DNA of 64,000 nucleotides from Alteromonas sp. CI.11.F.A3 (lineage in GTDB: Bacteria > Pseudomonadota > Gammaproteobacteria > Enterobacterales > Alteromonadaceae). This document shows positions 26,865-36,898 of this stretch, in pieces. The stretch lies in NCBI RefSeq assembly GCF_032925565.1, contig NZ_CP136708.1, positions 3,596,001 through 3,660,000 on the forward strand, given 5' to 3'. Position 1 is the first letter of the stretch. Every line of letters starts with the position of its first letter. The notes under the pieces were generated by a model. It had not been told where the DNA came from, ran no database searches, and was given only the letters and a program-made list of their open reading frames with translations. Both the position numbers and the translations under genes were made by a program.

Positions 26865-29144
26865 CTAAGCGTAATAGTCTATACCGCCTTTCGCTTCCCT
26901 CGTGACAGATTGCTCTATCACCGTGGAGCCCTCGTCGAACTCACCGTCGGTATCTTGGCTAGCTACACCGTTACCTGCAAGTTGCTGGCCACTTCCATCA
27001 CCATTTTGTGACGAATTATCTTTACGAACTTCTGATTCGCCTAAATTAATGCCTTGCTCTGCTAGCATATCTTTTAGCCTTGGCATGGCATCGGCTAGTG
27101 CATCTTTAGCATATTGCGACTGCACAATGAAACTTACACTGGCTGCATCGCCAGATACATTCACACGCACCTGCATGCTGCCTAGTTCAGGCGGGTCGAG
27201 CCTAATTTCTGCCATACTGTTTCGCGCATTCACCATCCAGCGAATTTTCTCATGCAGCTGCTGCTGGCCTTCGGGCTTCAAAATATTAACCGGTTTGTCA
27301 GCACCATCAAATTGAAGCTGAGTTTTGGTTGACTCTGCTCGAACTTGGTTATTTTCATTCATGTGAGAATCGATACTGACTAGCTCACTTTGCAATACTT
27401 GATGCGCGCTTTGTTGGGTACCGTTTACCAATTGCATAAACTGCCCAGCTAGCACATCAGTTTGCCCCGCAACATTCTGCATTTGAGTTTGTGTTAACCC
27501 TGCTTCAGAGGCTGCATCGGCTACAAGTGCCGAAAGATCTATTCCTGGCTCACGCCCTTGAGCGACTTGTTGCTGAAACTCGTTAATGCCAGCAATTAGA
27601 TTCGATTTAACCGCTTGTTGCTGGGCTGCGGTGGTCGCGGTAGGCAAAGATGCTGCTACCCGCTCGGCAAATGCTTCCGTCGCCTTTTGTGCACTTTCTG
27701 GTGACATCATCGCGAGTGACTGCAGCAAAGATTCACCCTGACTATCGGTAAGTATATCGCTAGCTTCGGTAGAGACTGTATCGATAGCTTTATTATTCGT
27801 TTGCGTTGATGCAGAAGATTGGCTTGAAACACCATTGGCTAGCGCTGCATTTAGCGCCTCTTTCGTGTCAGTTTGCCCAGCTATTTGCATTTGCTCTTGA
27901 AGAAGACTTAACACTAACGCTTCATCGGCACTTAAAGCTTGTTTATCTACTGCTTCTTGTTCAGCTAAGAATGCTTGCTCTGCATTTTGCGCCAGAGCAT
28001 CAGAGCTTTCTTCACCATTCTCGCTAGCATTACCTAAAAACTGCGCAAGCAGGTTAGCTAAGGGATCAGCATTTTCCGACTGCCCTGCATCGACGTCGCT
28101 TGTTGCAGCGTTGTCATTTGCTTTAGCCAATAGCGCAGCGGTGAGTGCTTTTACTGCTTCTAAGGTTTCATTACTAAGCCCTTCGCCCGCACCTTGACCA
28201 AGTTCGTCACCGGTTTGTCCCTCAAGCAAGCTCATTAGATAGGCCGTTACTTCCGTTGCTGAACTAGCATCAACATCGTCCGGAAGACTCGTTGCGCTTA
28301 AAGCACCGTTTGTCTCTGCATCGCTTTCGTTGCTACCGTTATTTGATGCCAGTGCACTTAGTACGTCATCGCTCACTAACTCATCACCCGCTAGCAAAGC
28401 TTGTGCTAATTGCTTCGCGGCTAATTCGGCATCTTCTATCTCGCCAGCGTCTGATAAATCATCAATACTGGTATCGGCCGTAGCCTCGGCATCTGAAGAA
28501 ACCTCAGCATCACTAGAAGCGCCCATCATAGAGGTGACATACTCAACCCAGTCTGTGGAGACTTCGCTATCCCCGTTTCCAATACTCGATAACTCTTCGG
28601 GTGGTAAGTCGATATGGCCGCCAAAGAAGTCCTTTTTAGTTTCACCGTTATTTAGGCCATCGTCTTTGCCGTCTTTCTTCGCATCAGCGTCGATTCGTCG
28701 TGCCTGCGCATCAGCAATGTCTGTCATTGCCGATTCATCAGTGCCTTCGTCAGGTGAGGTTACATCCCCCACTTCGCCTTTACTGCCTGTTTGCTCTGCT
28801 TGATCGCCATTTTGCGCTTGCGCTTCATCATCTTTCACCGGCGGTAAATCAACATTTCCGGCCTCTGGGTCAACCGAGCGGTTATTAGCTGACTTCTTTT
28901 CGATTGCAGGGTTCGCACTGTCGTTTACCGAGGCACTTGCGTGTCGCGATGAATGAGTTCTATTTTGGGCGTCGAGTGACTTTGCACTCGCTTCTTTTGC
29001 CTGAATATAAGCAGCTTCAAACGCTTTGTTATTCTGCGATGAATCTTCTGTACCCATGCCAGCTTCTACGGCTTTTGCCGTTGATGAGGCCGAGAAAGGC
29101 AATGCGGCAATGTCTGTTTTTTGTGCGGCAACTTGTTGCATCAT
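26865..29144 (-). CDS. fliK: flagellar hook-length control protein FliK
   Basis: A 759-residue secreted ruler. Almost all of it is a low-complexity Asp/Ser/Ala/Glu/Gln-rich region. The conserved C-terminal substrate-specificity switch domain (about residues 610-715) shows RLDPPELGSMQVRVNVSGD and AMPRLKDMLAEQGINLGESEV. It is longer than the about 400-residue enteric FliK, mainly through the acidic repeats. It has its own sigma-54-type promoter and precedes fliL. Confidence 0.93.
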   Translation of the reverse strand: MMQQVAAQKTDIAALPFSASSTAKAVEAGMGTEDSSQNNKAFEAAYIQAKEASAKSLDAQNRTHSSRHASASVNDSANPAIEKKSANNRSVDPEAGNVDLPPVKDDEAQAQNGDQAEQTGSKGEVGDVTSPDEGTDESAMTDIADAQARRIDADAKKDGKDDGLNNGETKKDFFGGHIDLPPEELSSIGNGDSEVSTDWVEYVTSMMGASSDAEVSSDAEATADTSIDDLSDAGEIEDAELAAKQLAQALLAGDELVSDDVLSALASNNGSNESDAETNGALSATSLPDDVDASSATEVTAYLMSLLEGQTGDELGQGAGEGLSNETLEAVKALTAALLAKANDNAATSDVDAGQSENADPLANLLAQFLGNASENGEESSDALAQNAEQAFLAEQEAVDKQALSADEALVLSLLQEQMQIAGQTDTKEALNAALANGVSSQSSASTQTNNKAIDTVSTEASDILTDSQGESLLQSLAMMSPESAQKATEAFAERVAASLPTATTAAQQQAVKSNLIAGINEFQQQVAQGREPGIDLSALVADAASEAGLTQTQMQNVAGQTDVLAGQFMQLVNGTQQSAHQVLQSELVSIDSHMNENNQVRAESTKTQLQFDGADKPVNILKPEGQQQLHEKIRWMVNARNSMAEIRLDPPELGSMQVRVNVSGDAASVSFIVQSQYAKDALADAMPRLKDMLAEQGINLGESEVRKDNSSQNGDGSGQQLAGNGVASQDTDGEFDEGSTVIEQSVTREAKGGIDYYA

Positions 29145-29206
29145 ATTTTTACCGTCCTGCTATGACTTTGTAAGTCAGAACTATGAAAACCCAGATTGAA
29201 TCGTTT

Positions 29207-29242
29207 GGCCTCTACAACCCCAGTGTCCGTGGGCTGTAGGCC
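29207..29242. repeat. imperfect hairpin in the fliK leader
   Basis: GGCCT..ACA.CCC pairs with GGG.TGT-AGGCC across a short loop, with two small mismatches or bulges. It lies between the sigma-54 site and the fliK start, in the 268-bp fliJ-fliK spacer. It may affect fliK translation or be spurious. Confidence 0.35.
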
Positions 29243-29315
29243 GACATTCAGCTTAGGAAAGCTGCCATATCGTTATTCAAATTAGGCGTATAAACACATT
29301 AATGATTAACGAATT

Positions 29316-29331
29316 TGCAAAGAGTGTTCCA
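29316..29331 (-). promoter_or_regulatory. sigma-54 promoter upstream of fliK
   Basis: On the minus strand TGGAACACTCTTTGCA: GG and GC separated by exactly 10 bases and a consensus TTGCA at -12. It lies about 170 bp upstream of fliK in the fliJ-fliK spacer and would start a fliK-fliLMNOPQR-flhB transcript. Confidence 0.7.
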
Positions 29332-29412
29332 CTGTGGAGGTTAAACGACGAGGTATTTAAAAAATCGAAAGGATTGAAAGACTTGGGGTGAATGAAAAAT
29401 TAGAGAAACTGA

Positions 29413-29859
29413 CTAGAAAAAGGTTTTTCCACTTCTAAAAAATTTCTGCATGGCAAATTCGTCCATCATAGCTTGTTCTGCCCTCGCTTCTTTTGCCACT
29501 TTAGCTAAATGACGTTTATTAAGTAACAACTCTACTGCTTTTACTTTTTGCTGCTGCTTTAGCCAAAGCTGTTTACGCTGATCGGCGGCCATATTCGCTT
29601 GTGCAATGACATTCATTTGCTGCTCGCAGGCCTTATCTAATTTGCCTACAAACGACAAATGCTGTTGATAATGGGTAGCAGTTACACCCGCTTTGCCGGT
29701 TTGCTGAATGCCCTTTAAGTAATCAATTCTATATTGCTCAAGGCTGGTGAGCTTTTGTTTCTGTTGCATCACATTCTGCTGTGCTTGTTGGAACATTTGC
29801 GCAATGCGTTGCTCTCTTTCTCGTTCAAATTCAGCGAGGCGTTCTAATTGTTTAGACAT
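29413..29859 (-). CDS. fliJ: flagellar export chaperone FliJ
   Basis: A 148-residue protein that is nearly all coiled coil and rich in Gln, Lys, Arg and Glu, typical of FliJ, the stalk-like partner of the FliI ATPase and FlhA. The segment LTSLEQYRIDYL is characteristic. It follows fliI by six bases and is the last gene of the fliE-fliJ run. Confidence 0.92.
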   Translation of the reverse strand: MSKQLERLAEFEREREQRIAQMFQQAQQNVMQQKQKLTSLEQYRIDYLKGIQQTGKAGVTATHYQQHLSFVGKLDKACEQQMNVIAQANMAADQRKQLWLKQQQKVKAVELLLNKRHLAKVAKEARAEQAMMDEFAMQKFFRSGKTFF

Positions 29860-29865
29860 AATTGA

Positions 29866-31200
29866 TTACCCTTGCCCTAGGCCTTTCGCTAATGCCGCCA
29901 TGCCTTCTAGACATTCATCGTAAGGCAATACGTTCTTCATGCCTTGTTGCAGGAATGCATTAATTGCAGGCTCTGCACGAATGGCTAAATCGATACGAGG
30001 ATCTGAACCTTTGGCATAAGCACCAATGGATATAAGATCTTGGTTTTGTTTATAGTTTGAATAAACTTGTCTTACTCTTCGTGCCATCTGTTGATGTTCA
30101 TCGCTGACCACCATCGGCATAACACGGCTGATAGAGGCTTCAATATCGATGGCGGGGTAATGACCACTGTCGGCGAGAGTCCGTGATAGCACAACGTGAC
30201 CATCTAAAATAGCCCGTGCGGCATCGGCAATGGGATCTTGTAAATCGTCACCTTCGGTAAGTACCGTGTAAAAGGCAGTAATAGACCCTTGCTTCTCACT
30301 ACCGTTACCCGCCCTTTCTACCAATGCAGGTAATCGGGCAAATACCGAAGGCGGATACCCTTTTGTGGCGGGAGGCTCTCCCACCGCTAATGCAATTTCA
30401 CGTTGCGCCATGGCATAGCGAGTTAAAGAATCGATAAGCAGTAAAACTTTTAAGCCCTGATCACGAAAGTATTCAGCAATGGTGACTGCCGTTTCGCAGC
30501 CCTTTAAGCGCATTAATGGTGAAGTATCAGCCGGTGCTGCTACCACTACCGCACGTGCGCGCTCTTCTTCGGTTAAGATATCGTGGATGAACTCTTTTAC
30601 TTCTCGGCCCCGTTCTCCCACCAAGCCAACCACAACCACATCGGCTTCGCAGCCACGGGTCATCATACCGAGTAAAACACTTTTCCCCACGCCACTACCT
30701 GCAAAAAGCCCCATGCGTTGACCTACGCCAACGGTATTTAGTGCATTAATAGCGCGAACACCCACATCCATAGGCTGAGTAATGGCACGGCGAATTAACG
30801 GGTTAATAGGGGGGCGCGTAGTAGGTACGCGGGTTTCAGTTTGAATTTCGCCAAGCCCATCTAGCGGGTTGCCATTACCGTCAACCACACGACCCAACAG
30901 CCCCATGCCAACGGCAAGGCCACTTTGTCGGTTGAGCGGCATTACCCGACTTCCGGGTACTATGCCCCGCACTGCTTCGGTGGGCATGAGATAAGTAATA
31001 TCGGCGCCAAACCCCACCACTTCGGCCTCAATTTCGCCTTCAATGGTTTGCACAAGGCACTGACTACCGACTGGTAGTTGGCACCCAACAGCTTCTAGGG
31101 TAAGGCCTATGCCTCTGACAAGTTTACCTGCCGCCACAATAGGCGGTGATGACACTTGTTTCTGCAAGCTGTCAAAATGGGCATGCCAAGGGCTAGTCAT
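29866..31200 (-). CDS. fliI: flagellar export ATPase FliI
   Basis: A 444-residue F1-beta-like ATPase. Walker A AGSGVGKS is near residues 167-174, the Walker B region is [18 protein letters not shown], and the DGHVVLSR segment is conserved. The ATG at 31200 overlaps the fliH stop by eight bases; a longer start at 31239 would add a non-conserved tail. It works with FliH and FliJ to feed the export gate. Confidence 0.96.
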   Translation of the reverse strand: MTSPWHAHFDSLQKQVSSPPIVAAGKLVRGIGLTLEAVGCQLPVGSQCLVQTIEGEIEAEVVGFGADITYLMPTEAVRGIVPGSRVMPLNRQSGLAVGMGLLGRVVDGNGNPLDGLGEIQTETRVPTTRPPINPLIRRAITQPMDVGVRAINALNTVGVGQRMGLFAGSGVGKSVLLGMMTRGCEADVVVVGLVGERGREVKEFIHDILTEEERARAVVVAAPADTSPLMRLKGCETAVTIAEYFRDQGLKVLLLIDSLTRYAMAQREIALAVGEPPATKGYPPSVFARLPALVERAGNGSEKQGSITAFYTVLTEGDDLQDPIADAARAILDGHVVLSRTLADSGHYPAIDIEASISRVMPMVVSDEHQQMARRVRQVYSNYKQNQDLISIGAYAKGSDPRIDLAIRAEPAINAFLQQGMKNVLPYDECLEGMAALAKGLGQG

Positions 31201-31978
31201 CTGATAACCCCTGATTAACCATAAATTTGTCGATGACATCGCGACAGCGGCGTTCTATTGAAACATCTACAGCGTTTTGTTCAGTCGCAATATCACAGCC
31301 ACCTCGCTCCATAGTAGGCGCTTCAATGAACTGCCAATCTTTCTCTTTTAACGTAGCTTCGGAATAATGTTCGGTAACTAGCGCTATATCATCCGGATGC
31401 ATATGAATTTGATACCGAGTTTGATTAACCGGCAGAGCTTTCATTCCTTCGCTAAGCGCTTGTAAAATCACTTGCTCGTTTGACGTAATTTCGGTTTTGA
31501 TTACAGATTTAGCAAGAGTAACTGCAAGCTTAACCAGCTGATCGCGGGTTTCGTCGTTAGCTTGTGATAATGGCGTATGAAGTTTTTCAATAAGTTGCTG
31601 CCAAACTTCAACTTGCGAGGAAATTAAGCCCTTACCTTCTTCTAATCCTTGCTCAAGCCCCTCAGCATGTCCAGACTCACGACCTTCATTAAGTCCTAGC
31701 GCTAGGCCTTCGGCTTTCCCTTCTTCAAAACCTTGCGCTTTGCCTTGTCCGTAGCCTTCATCGTGAGCAGCTTGTCTAATAGCTTCGATTTCTTGTGCAG
31801 TAGGAGGAAGGATTTCAGCCTCTTCCTCTTCTGGTGGCTCGTATTTCCAATCTGAACGGAAATTTAGCGCGTTGGTTTTATCTTTATCTTGTGGCTTTTC
31901 GGGCTGTTCAACGAAGGGCAAATCCCAAGGTTTTGCATCGCTTAATTCGTCGTCGCTGAAGCCTTTATTTGATGACAT
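31193..31978 (-). CDS. fliH: flagellar assembly protein FliH
   Basis: A 261-residue regulator of FliI. The N-terminal region is acidic; residues about 75-118 form the glycine-repeat helix typical of FliH (GxxxG units: [17 protein letters not shown]), then a V-ATPase E-subunit-like C-terminal domain follows. The ATG at 31978 is chosen over the TTG immediately before it. It starts 87 bp after fliG. Confidence 0.94.
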   Translation of the reverse strand: MSSNKGFSDDELSDAKPWDLPFVEQPEKPQDKDKTNALNFRSDWKYEPPEEEEAEILPPTAQEIEAIRQAAHDEGYGQGKAQGFEEGKAEGLALGLNEGRESGHAEGLEQGLEEGKGLISSQVEVWQQLIEKLHTPLSQANDETRDQLVKLAVTLAKSVIKTEITSNEQVILQALSEGMKALPVNQTRYQIHMHPDDIALVTEHYSEATLKEKDWQFIEAPTMERGGCDIATEQNAVDVSIERRCRDVIDKFMVNQGLSDD

Positions 31979-32065
31979 CAATCTACCCAGGTAACGTTCA
32001 TGAGGCCTTTAGCAAACTAGCGCAAAGGCCTATTTTAACCACAATAGCGAATAAATAATGAAGGG

Positions 32066-33106
32066 TTATAAGAACTCTTCACCGCCTCCGCCGCCCAGCA
32101 TAATTTCACCTGAATCGGAAAGTCTTCTGGCAACAGAGAGAATTTCTTTCTGTGCAGTTTCAACTTCAGATATACGTACAGGTCCCAAGGCTTCAAGGTC
32201 GTCGTTAAGCATTTCTGCCGCACGCTTCGACATGTTTTTCATAATCTTGTTCTTAAGCTCTTCGTCCGCACCTTTAATCGACTTAAGCAGCGCATCTTGT
32301 TGCACTTCGCGCAAGATAGCTTGAATACCTTTGTCGTCTACATCGACTAAGTTGTCGAATACGAACATGAGATCTTGAATTTGCTGACTCATTTCTTCGT
32401 CTTGTTCACGGATAGCATCCATCAACTGACCTTCAATAGCGGTATCAAGGTAGTTCATGATGTTCGCAGCAGATTTCAGGCCGCCCATTTTAGCCGCTTG
32501 CGTACCCGCTTGACCGGCGAACTGTTTCTCCATGATTTCGTTAAGCTCTTGCAGTGCAGCAGGCTGAACTTCTTCAAGGTTCGCAATACGCATAAGTAAG
32601 TCTAAGCGTACTTTTTCTGGGAACTGTGCCAATATTTCGGCACTCTGTTCTGGCTCTAAGTACGACAATACAATAGTTTGAATCTGAGGGTGTTCGTTTC
32701 GGATGATACTGGCTACTTGCTTCGAGTCCATCCACTTCAACGAATCGAGACCTTTCGCCCCACTTCCCATCAGAATTTGGTCAATTAAGTTAGCCGCTTT
32801 ATCTTCACCTAATGCAGCGGTAAGGGCTCGCTTAACAAAGTCTTGGCTTTGGAAGCCGATAGTACTGTAGTTTTGAATCTCTTCAATAAAGTGTTTATGC
32901 ACAGACGTAATTTTTGTCTGTGTCATATCATCTACTTTTGCCATCTCAGAGCCCAGCTTTTGAACTTGCTTTGGCTCAAGATGTTTTAAAATTTGTGCAG
33001 CGTCTTCTTCAGACAAACTCAGAAGCAAGATAGCGGCTTTTTCAACCCCTTCTAACTTACTGACGTCATAGGACGCTTCTTCAGTAGTGGCAAGTTCTTC
33101 AGCCAT
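32066..33106 (-). CDS. fliG: flagellar motor switch protein FliG
   Basis: A 346-residue C-ring protein with FliGN, FliGM and FliGC domains. EHPQIQTIVLSYLEP is the conserved EHPQ motif of the middle domain. The C-terminal domain carries the charged torque helix (LLKSIKGADEELKNKIMKNMSKRAAEML). It follows fliF by 13 bp. Confidence 0.97.
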   Translation of the reverse strand: MAEELATTEEASYDVSKLEGVEKAAILLLSLSEEDAAQILKHLEPKQVQKLGSEMAKVDDMTQTKITSVHKHFIEEIQNYSTIGFQSQDFVKRALTAALGEDKAANLIDQILMGSGAKGLDSLKWMDSKQVASIIRNEHPQIQTIVLSYLEPEQSAEILAQFPEKVRLDLLMRIANLEEVQPAALQELNEIMEKQFAGQAGTQAAKMGGLKSAANIMNYLDTAIEGQLMDAIREQDEEMSQQIQDLMFVFDNLVDVDDKGIQAILREVQQDALLKSIKGADEELKNKIMKNMSKRAAEMLNDDLEALGPVRISEVETAQKEILSVARRLSDSGEIMLGGGGGEEFL

Positions 33107-33119
33107 AATACGCTCTCAC

Positions 33120-34814
33120 TTACTCATCTTGCATCAGCCAGCCCTTAACAACCTGGGCTGACAATTCAGGTTCGTTCGCAACCAGTGCACGAACCGCTTT
33201 TAATACGTCTTCATCTTTATGTAAATCTGGCAGCATTAGTGAGCCATCTGCCGCAAAGCCCACTTGACCTTCATCGAAATCAGTAGATAGCATACTAATG
33301 GTTTCGTCACCAAGATCCAGGCCTTCGTCTGCATCAAAGTCATCCGCTTCTTTCGACTCATCTGGGTTAATCAAGCGACGTAGCATTGGTCTTATCACAA
33401 AGATGATAAGCACGATAATAACCAAACCACCAATAACTAGCTTAAGTATAGGCAAAAATGCAGGCTGTTCCCATATTGGCGCATCTTCAACAATACCATC
33501 ATCCATACGGGTGAAAGGCACACTCACGACTTCTAACGAATCGCCACGGGTCACGTCAAACCCAACACCACCTTGTAGCAGACGGCGAATGTTTAGCAAG
33601 GCTTCTTGATTACGAGGCTCTGCCGAGGTAGTGCCATCTTCACCAGTAACTTGAAGATAGTCTACCGCCACCGATACGCTTAACCTGCGGATTACGCCAC
33701 TTTGTTTTTTGGTATGACTAATGGTGGTGTCCAGCTCGTAGTTTCGAGTAGAGACTTTCGATGTGCTGCCTGGCAACGTAGCTTGTGCACCTGCTTCTGG
33801 ATTTTCAGGAATATTTGAGTCTAACGGAGGTTGGTTAGTTAGCGCACCAGGAATACCCATGGCACCACCACCCACGCTATTTTGTTCGTTGATCATTTCG
33901 CTACGAACAGCAGGTAAATCAGGGTTATAACTGCGCTGAGTTTGCTCAAGCGCAGTAAAATCCATACTGACATCCGCTTGCGCGGTGTAATTACCGATGC
34001 CTAGAACTGGAATAAGAATAGCATCAATTTTTTCAAGGTATTCTTGTTCACGCTGCCTTTCAATTTCATATTCTTTTCTTGCTCGAGCGCTTAGTGAGTC
34101 TTGTGAACCCGAATTTAGTAACCGGCCATTGCTATCGGTAACCGTTACCGCAGAAGGCTCCATGTTTTGTACCGCTGACGCCACGATATCGATAACTGAG
34201 TCAACTTCCTCTCCTGCAATCACTTTGCCGCGCTTGGCGGTTAGTACTACAGTAGCCGAGGCTTTTTTCTCACGGCGAGCAAACACATTTTCTTTTGGCA
34301 TCGCCAATAGAACCCGAGCTTTTTGTATACTTGAGATATCTTCAATAGTCGCAGCGATTTGTTGCTCACGGGCGTGTTTCAAGCGTTCCATCTCTACCCG
34401 CTGACTTACACCGAATCCCATGTCCTGCATGATAATATCGGTTCCAGCATCAGAAGAGCCGGTTAAGCCCTGACGCGTCATGCCTAAACGTATAGTTTGA
34501 AATTCGTCGCTTCGAACGTATACCGTATTTCCCTCTAAACGATATTCAATTTGGTTAGCGTCCATGTAATCCAAGGTTTCAATAAGCTCTTGGGTTTCCA
34601 TTTTTGCTAACGGACGAAAATCAGGCTCTTGCGCCCAAATTAGTATGAAGACTGCAATGGCGACACAAATGACAAGCACTACCACTAACGCCATTTGGCG
34701 CATCATGTCTGCACTGCCTAAGGTATCCATGAATCCTGATTTATTCTCAGGCTCGCTATCGTTCCCCATGGAAGGGTCGTTAACGGTTAAATTTGTGCCT
34801 GTTGCTTCAGCCAT
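33120..34814 (-). CDS. fliF: flagellar MS-ring protein FliF
   Basis: A 564-residue protein that forms the MS ring. There are two membrane helices (about residues 38-60, MALVVVLVICVAIAVFILIW, and 448-470), a periplasmic region with YscJ-type ring-building motifs between them, and a C-terminal cytosolic tail that binds FliG. It is located between fliE and fliG. Confidence 0.97.
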   Translation of the reverse strand: MAEATGTNLTVNDPSMGNDSEPENKSGFMDTLGSADMMRQMALVVVLVICVAIAVFILIWAQEPDFRPLAKMETQELIETLDYMDANQIEYRLEGNTVYVRSDEFQTIRLGMTRQGLTGSSDAGTDIIMQDMGFGVSQRVEMERLKHAREQQIAATIEDISSIQKARVLLAMPKENVFARREKKASATVVLTAKRGKVIAGEEVDSVIDIVASAVQNMEPSAVTVTDSNGRLLNSGSQDSLSARARKEYEIERQREQEYLEKIDAILIPVLGIGNYTAQADVSMDFTALEQTQRSYNPDLPAVRSEMINEQNSVGGGAMGIPGALTNQPPLDSNIPENPEAGAQATLPGSTSKVSTRNYELDTTISHTKKQSGVIRRLSVSVAVDYLQVTGEDGTTSAEPRNQEALLNIRRLLQGGVGFDVTRGDSLEVVSVPFTRMDDGIVEDAPIWEQPAFLPILKLVIGGLVIIVLIIFVIRPMLRRLINPDESKEADDFDADEGLDLGDETISMLSTDFDEGQVGFAADGSLMLPDLHKDEDVLKAVRALVANEPELSAQVVKGWLMQDE

Positions 34815-34826
34815 GACTTACTCCAA

Positions 34827-35156
34827 CTACACCGGCATGTTCATAATGGTTTTATAAGCTTCAAGTACCTTGTTACGTACTTGCACTGTGGCCTCAAAAG
34901 CTATGCCTGCTTTTTCTTTAGTTAGCATAACTTCGGCAAGGCTTAGTGACTTATCACCCATTTCAAACCGCTGCTGTAAATCTTTAGATTCTAATTGCAT
35001 ACCATTAACCCCATCTACCGCTTGCTTAAGCATGGTAGAGAACTCGTTGGCCGAGGGATTAATCTCGTTTGATGGTTGAAGTTCGTTTGCAGGCATACGA
35101 GTTTGCCCAATCATGCTTTGCATTTCTTGGTACAAACTATTGGCTTTAACGTCCAT
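34827..35156 (-). CDS. fliE: flagellar hook-basal body protein FliE
   Basis: A 109-residue rod-MS ring junction protein, the first gene of the fliEFGHIJ run. The ATG at 35156 has AAGGAG five bases upstream; an earlier in-frame start at 35201 has no ribosome site. The C-terminal part (MLTKEKAGIAFEATVQVRNKVLEAYKTIMNMPV) is the conserved D0-like helix. Confidence 0.95.
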   Translation of the reverse strand: MDVKANSLYQEMQSMIGQTRMPANELQPSNEINPSANEFSTMLKQAVDGVNGMQLESKDLQQRFEMGDKSLSLAEVMLTKEKAGIAFEATVQVRNKVLEAYKTIMNMPV

Positions 35157-35230
35157 AACCACTCCTTCGAATGTCGGTGGGGAATTGCCGCTTAACGACA
35201 ATGCGCTTTAATTACTTATGTTTAACTATA

Positions 35231-35246
35231 AGCAAGCGGCAAGCCA
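35231..35246 (-). promoter_or_regulatory. sigma-54 promoter of fliE operon
   Basis: On the minus strand TGGCTTGCCGCTTGCT: GG-N10-GC with a consensus TTGC at -12, about 75 bp before fliE. This is the expected RpoN/FlrC-dependent class III promoter. It shares the 383-bp flrC-fliE spacer with the flrC terminator; I see no gene in the rest of that spacer. Confidence 0.8.
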
Positions 35247-35487
35247 ACTTTAAAAACCATTTAAAAGCAATAGGTTATAGCGTTTTTTAAGGGAGTTGCC
35301 AATTTTATGACAGAGAGGAAAAAATAGCGTCAAGAAAGTGAATAGACGTAAGATTATGTAAATACGCGATGCAAAATGCTTAATGGCAGCGCAGAAGGTA
35401 TACCGCGTTTCCGTGACGCCCGGTCCAAGCAAGTATAAATACAAGCGCAACTGCAAGCACAATACGAAAAGCACCGCAGCTAAAGCA

Positions 35488-35514
35488 TTAAAAATAAGGG
35501 GCTAACCGCCCCTC
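35488..35514 (-). terminator. Rho-independent terminator after flrC
   Basis: On the minus strand AGGGGC-GGTTA-GCCCCT forms a 6-bp GC-rich stem followed by TATTTTTA. It starts about 27 bp past the flrC stop and separates flrBC from the fliE promoter. Confidence 0.85.
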
Positions 35515-35539
35515 TTTATTACCAAGCTAGTTTAAGATG

Positions 35540-36880
35540 TTAGGCCGGTAATTCAATCCCATCTTCACGCATTCTGGCTAACTTATAGCGTAAGGTTCGA
35601 GGGCTAATACCTAGCTTTTCAGCTACATCTTTACGCTTACCGTTGCACAGGGTAAGTGTATCAAGAATAATTTGATGCTCCTGCTGGCGAAGCTCCGAGC
35701 CTAAGCGACTATTGTCTTCTGGCTCATCCTGCTTTACTTCCATCTCCTCATGCACGGCCATATCAATCATCAAGTCACCAGACTCTATACTGCCGTCTTC
35801 ACACAGTATAAGCGCCCGCTGAATAACGTTTTCAAGCTCTCGCACGTTACCTGGCCATGTGTATTGCGCCAACTTATTTCGTGCCGCTGCACTGAGACGT
35901 ACATTACCTAAACCTTGCACACTCGTGTGACGATTAATAAGGTGTTCAGCGAGCGGTACAATATCACCTGGACGTTCCGCGAGCGGACGCCATGTAATAG
36001 GAAACACATTTAAACGGTAATATAAATCTTCTCGGAAGTTTCCAAGCTCTACCGCTTTACGTAAATCTCGGTTACTGGTTGCAATAACCCGCACATCTAA
36101 TTTAATTGTTTTACGACCACCAAGCCGCTCTACTTCACGCTCTTGAATAACACGAAGTAGTTTCGCCTGAAGCGCTAAATCCATTTCGGTAATTTCATCT
36201 AATAATAGCGTTCCGCCCTGGGCTTGTTCAAACTTACCTGGGCAAGCTTGAACAGCGCCAGTAAACGCGCCTTTTTCATAACCAAATAAGGTAGCTTCAA
36301 GCATGTTTTCAGGAATAGCTGCGCAGTTAATGGCCACAAAAGGTGCATCTGCGCGAGAAGACTGGTCGTGTATATAGCGAGAAAGTACTTCCTTACCAGA
36401 ACCACTTGGCCCAAGCACCATTACGGTCGCTTCTGACTTCGCCACTTTTCTTGATAATTCGAGTAATTTTAAACTTGAAGGGTCAGCTACTATAGGCGTG
36501 CAAGATTCTACTTTTTGAGCAGGCGCATAGCGTCCAACAAGATTAAGTAGCACTTCAGGGGCGAATGGTTTGGACAAATAATCAGTAGCCCCATCTCGCA
36601 TGGCCTGCACGGCGTCATCAATGGTGGCATACGCTGTCATTAATAACACCGGAAGTTGAGGGTATTTCGTCTTGATGCTTTTTAGTAAAGCAAGCCCACT
36701 CATTTCACCCATTTGGATATCACTTACCACAAGATCTATCTTTCTCCCCGCTAATACCATTAGCGCAGCCTCGGCACAGTCGGCATCCACAACATCGTAA
36801 TCGCCTAGTAATAAGGTGTCGTACAACGCTTCGCGTAATCCAGCATCGTCTTCCACGATAAGAATAGTTGTTTTAGACAT
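35540..36880 (-). CDS. flrC: sigma-54 response regulator FlrC (FleR)
   Basis: A 446-residue NtrC-type activator. The receiver domain has phospho-acceptor Asp54 (VVSDIQMGEM); the AAA+ domain has Walker A LGPSGSGKEV, the sigma-54-contact loop GAFTGA and Walker B LLLDEI; a Fis-type HTH (RKDVAEKLGISPRTLRYKLARM) ends the protein. The ATG at 36880 is preceded by AGGAG; a TTG at 36898 is in frame but precedes that site. It pairs with flrB, from which it is separated by 18 bp, and activates middle flagellar promoters such as those before fliE and fliK. Confidence 0.96.
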   Translation of the reverse strand: MSKTTILIVEDDAGLREALYDTLLLGDYDVVDADCAEAALMVLAGRKIDLVVSDIQMGEMSGLALLKSIKTKYPQLPVLLMTAYATIDDAVQAMRDGATDYLSKPFAPEVLLNLVGRYAPAQKVESCTPIVADPSSLKLLELSRKVAKSEATVMVLGPSGSGKEVLSRYIHDQSSRADAPFVAINCAAIPENMLEATLFGYEKGAFTGAVQACPGKFEQAQGGTLLLDEITEMDLALQAKLLRVIQEREVERLGGRKTIKLDVRVIATSNRDLRKAVELGNFREDLYYRLNVFPITWRPLAERPGDIVPLAEHLINRHTSVQGLGNVRLSAAARNKLAQYTWPGNVRELENVIQRALILCEDGSIESGDLMIDMAVHEEMEVKQDEPEDNSRLGSELRQQEHQIILDTLTLCNGKRKDVAEKLGISPRTLRYKLARMREDGIELPA

Positions 36881-36898
36881 TTCTAATTCTCCTAGCAA

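Noticed and set aside
27300..28900. Long antisense open frames opposite fliK
   Set aside because: They are composition shadows of the low-complexity Asp/Ser/Ala-rich fliK; no start site or domain supports them.
35250..35474. Open reading frame of 74 residues in the flrC-fliE spacer
   Set aside because: It has no recognisable domain and overlaps the sigma-54 promoter region; non-coding by context.
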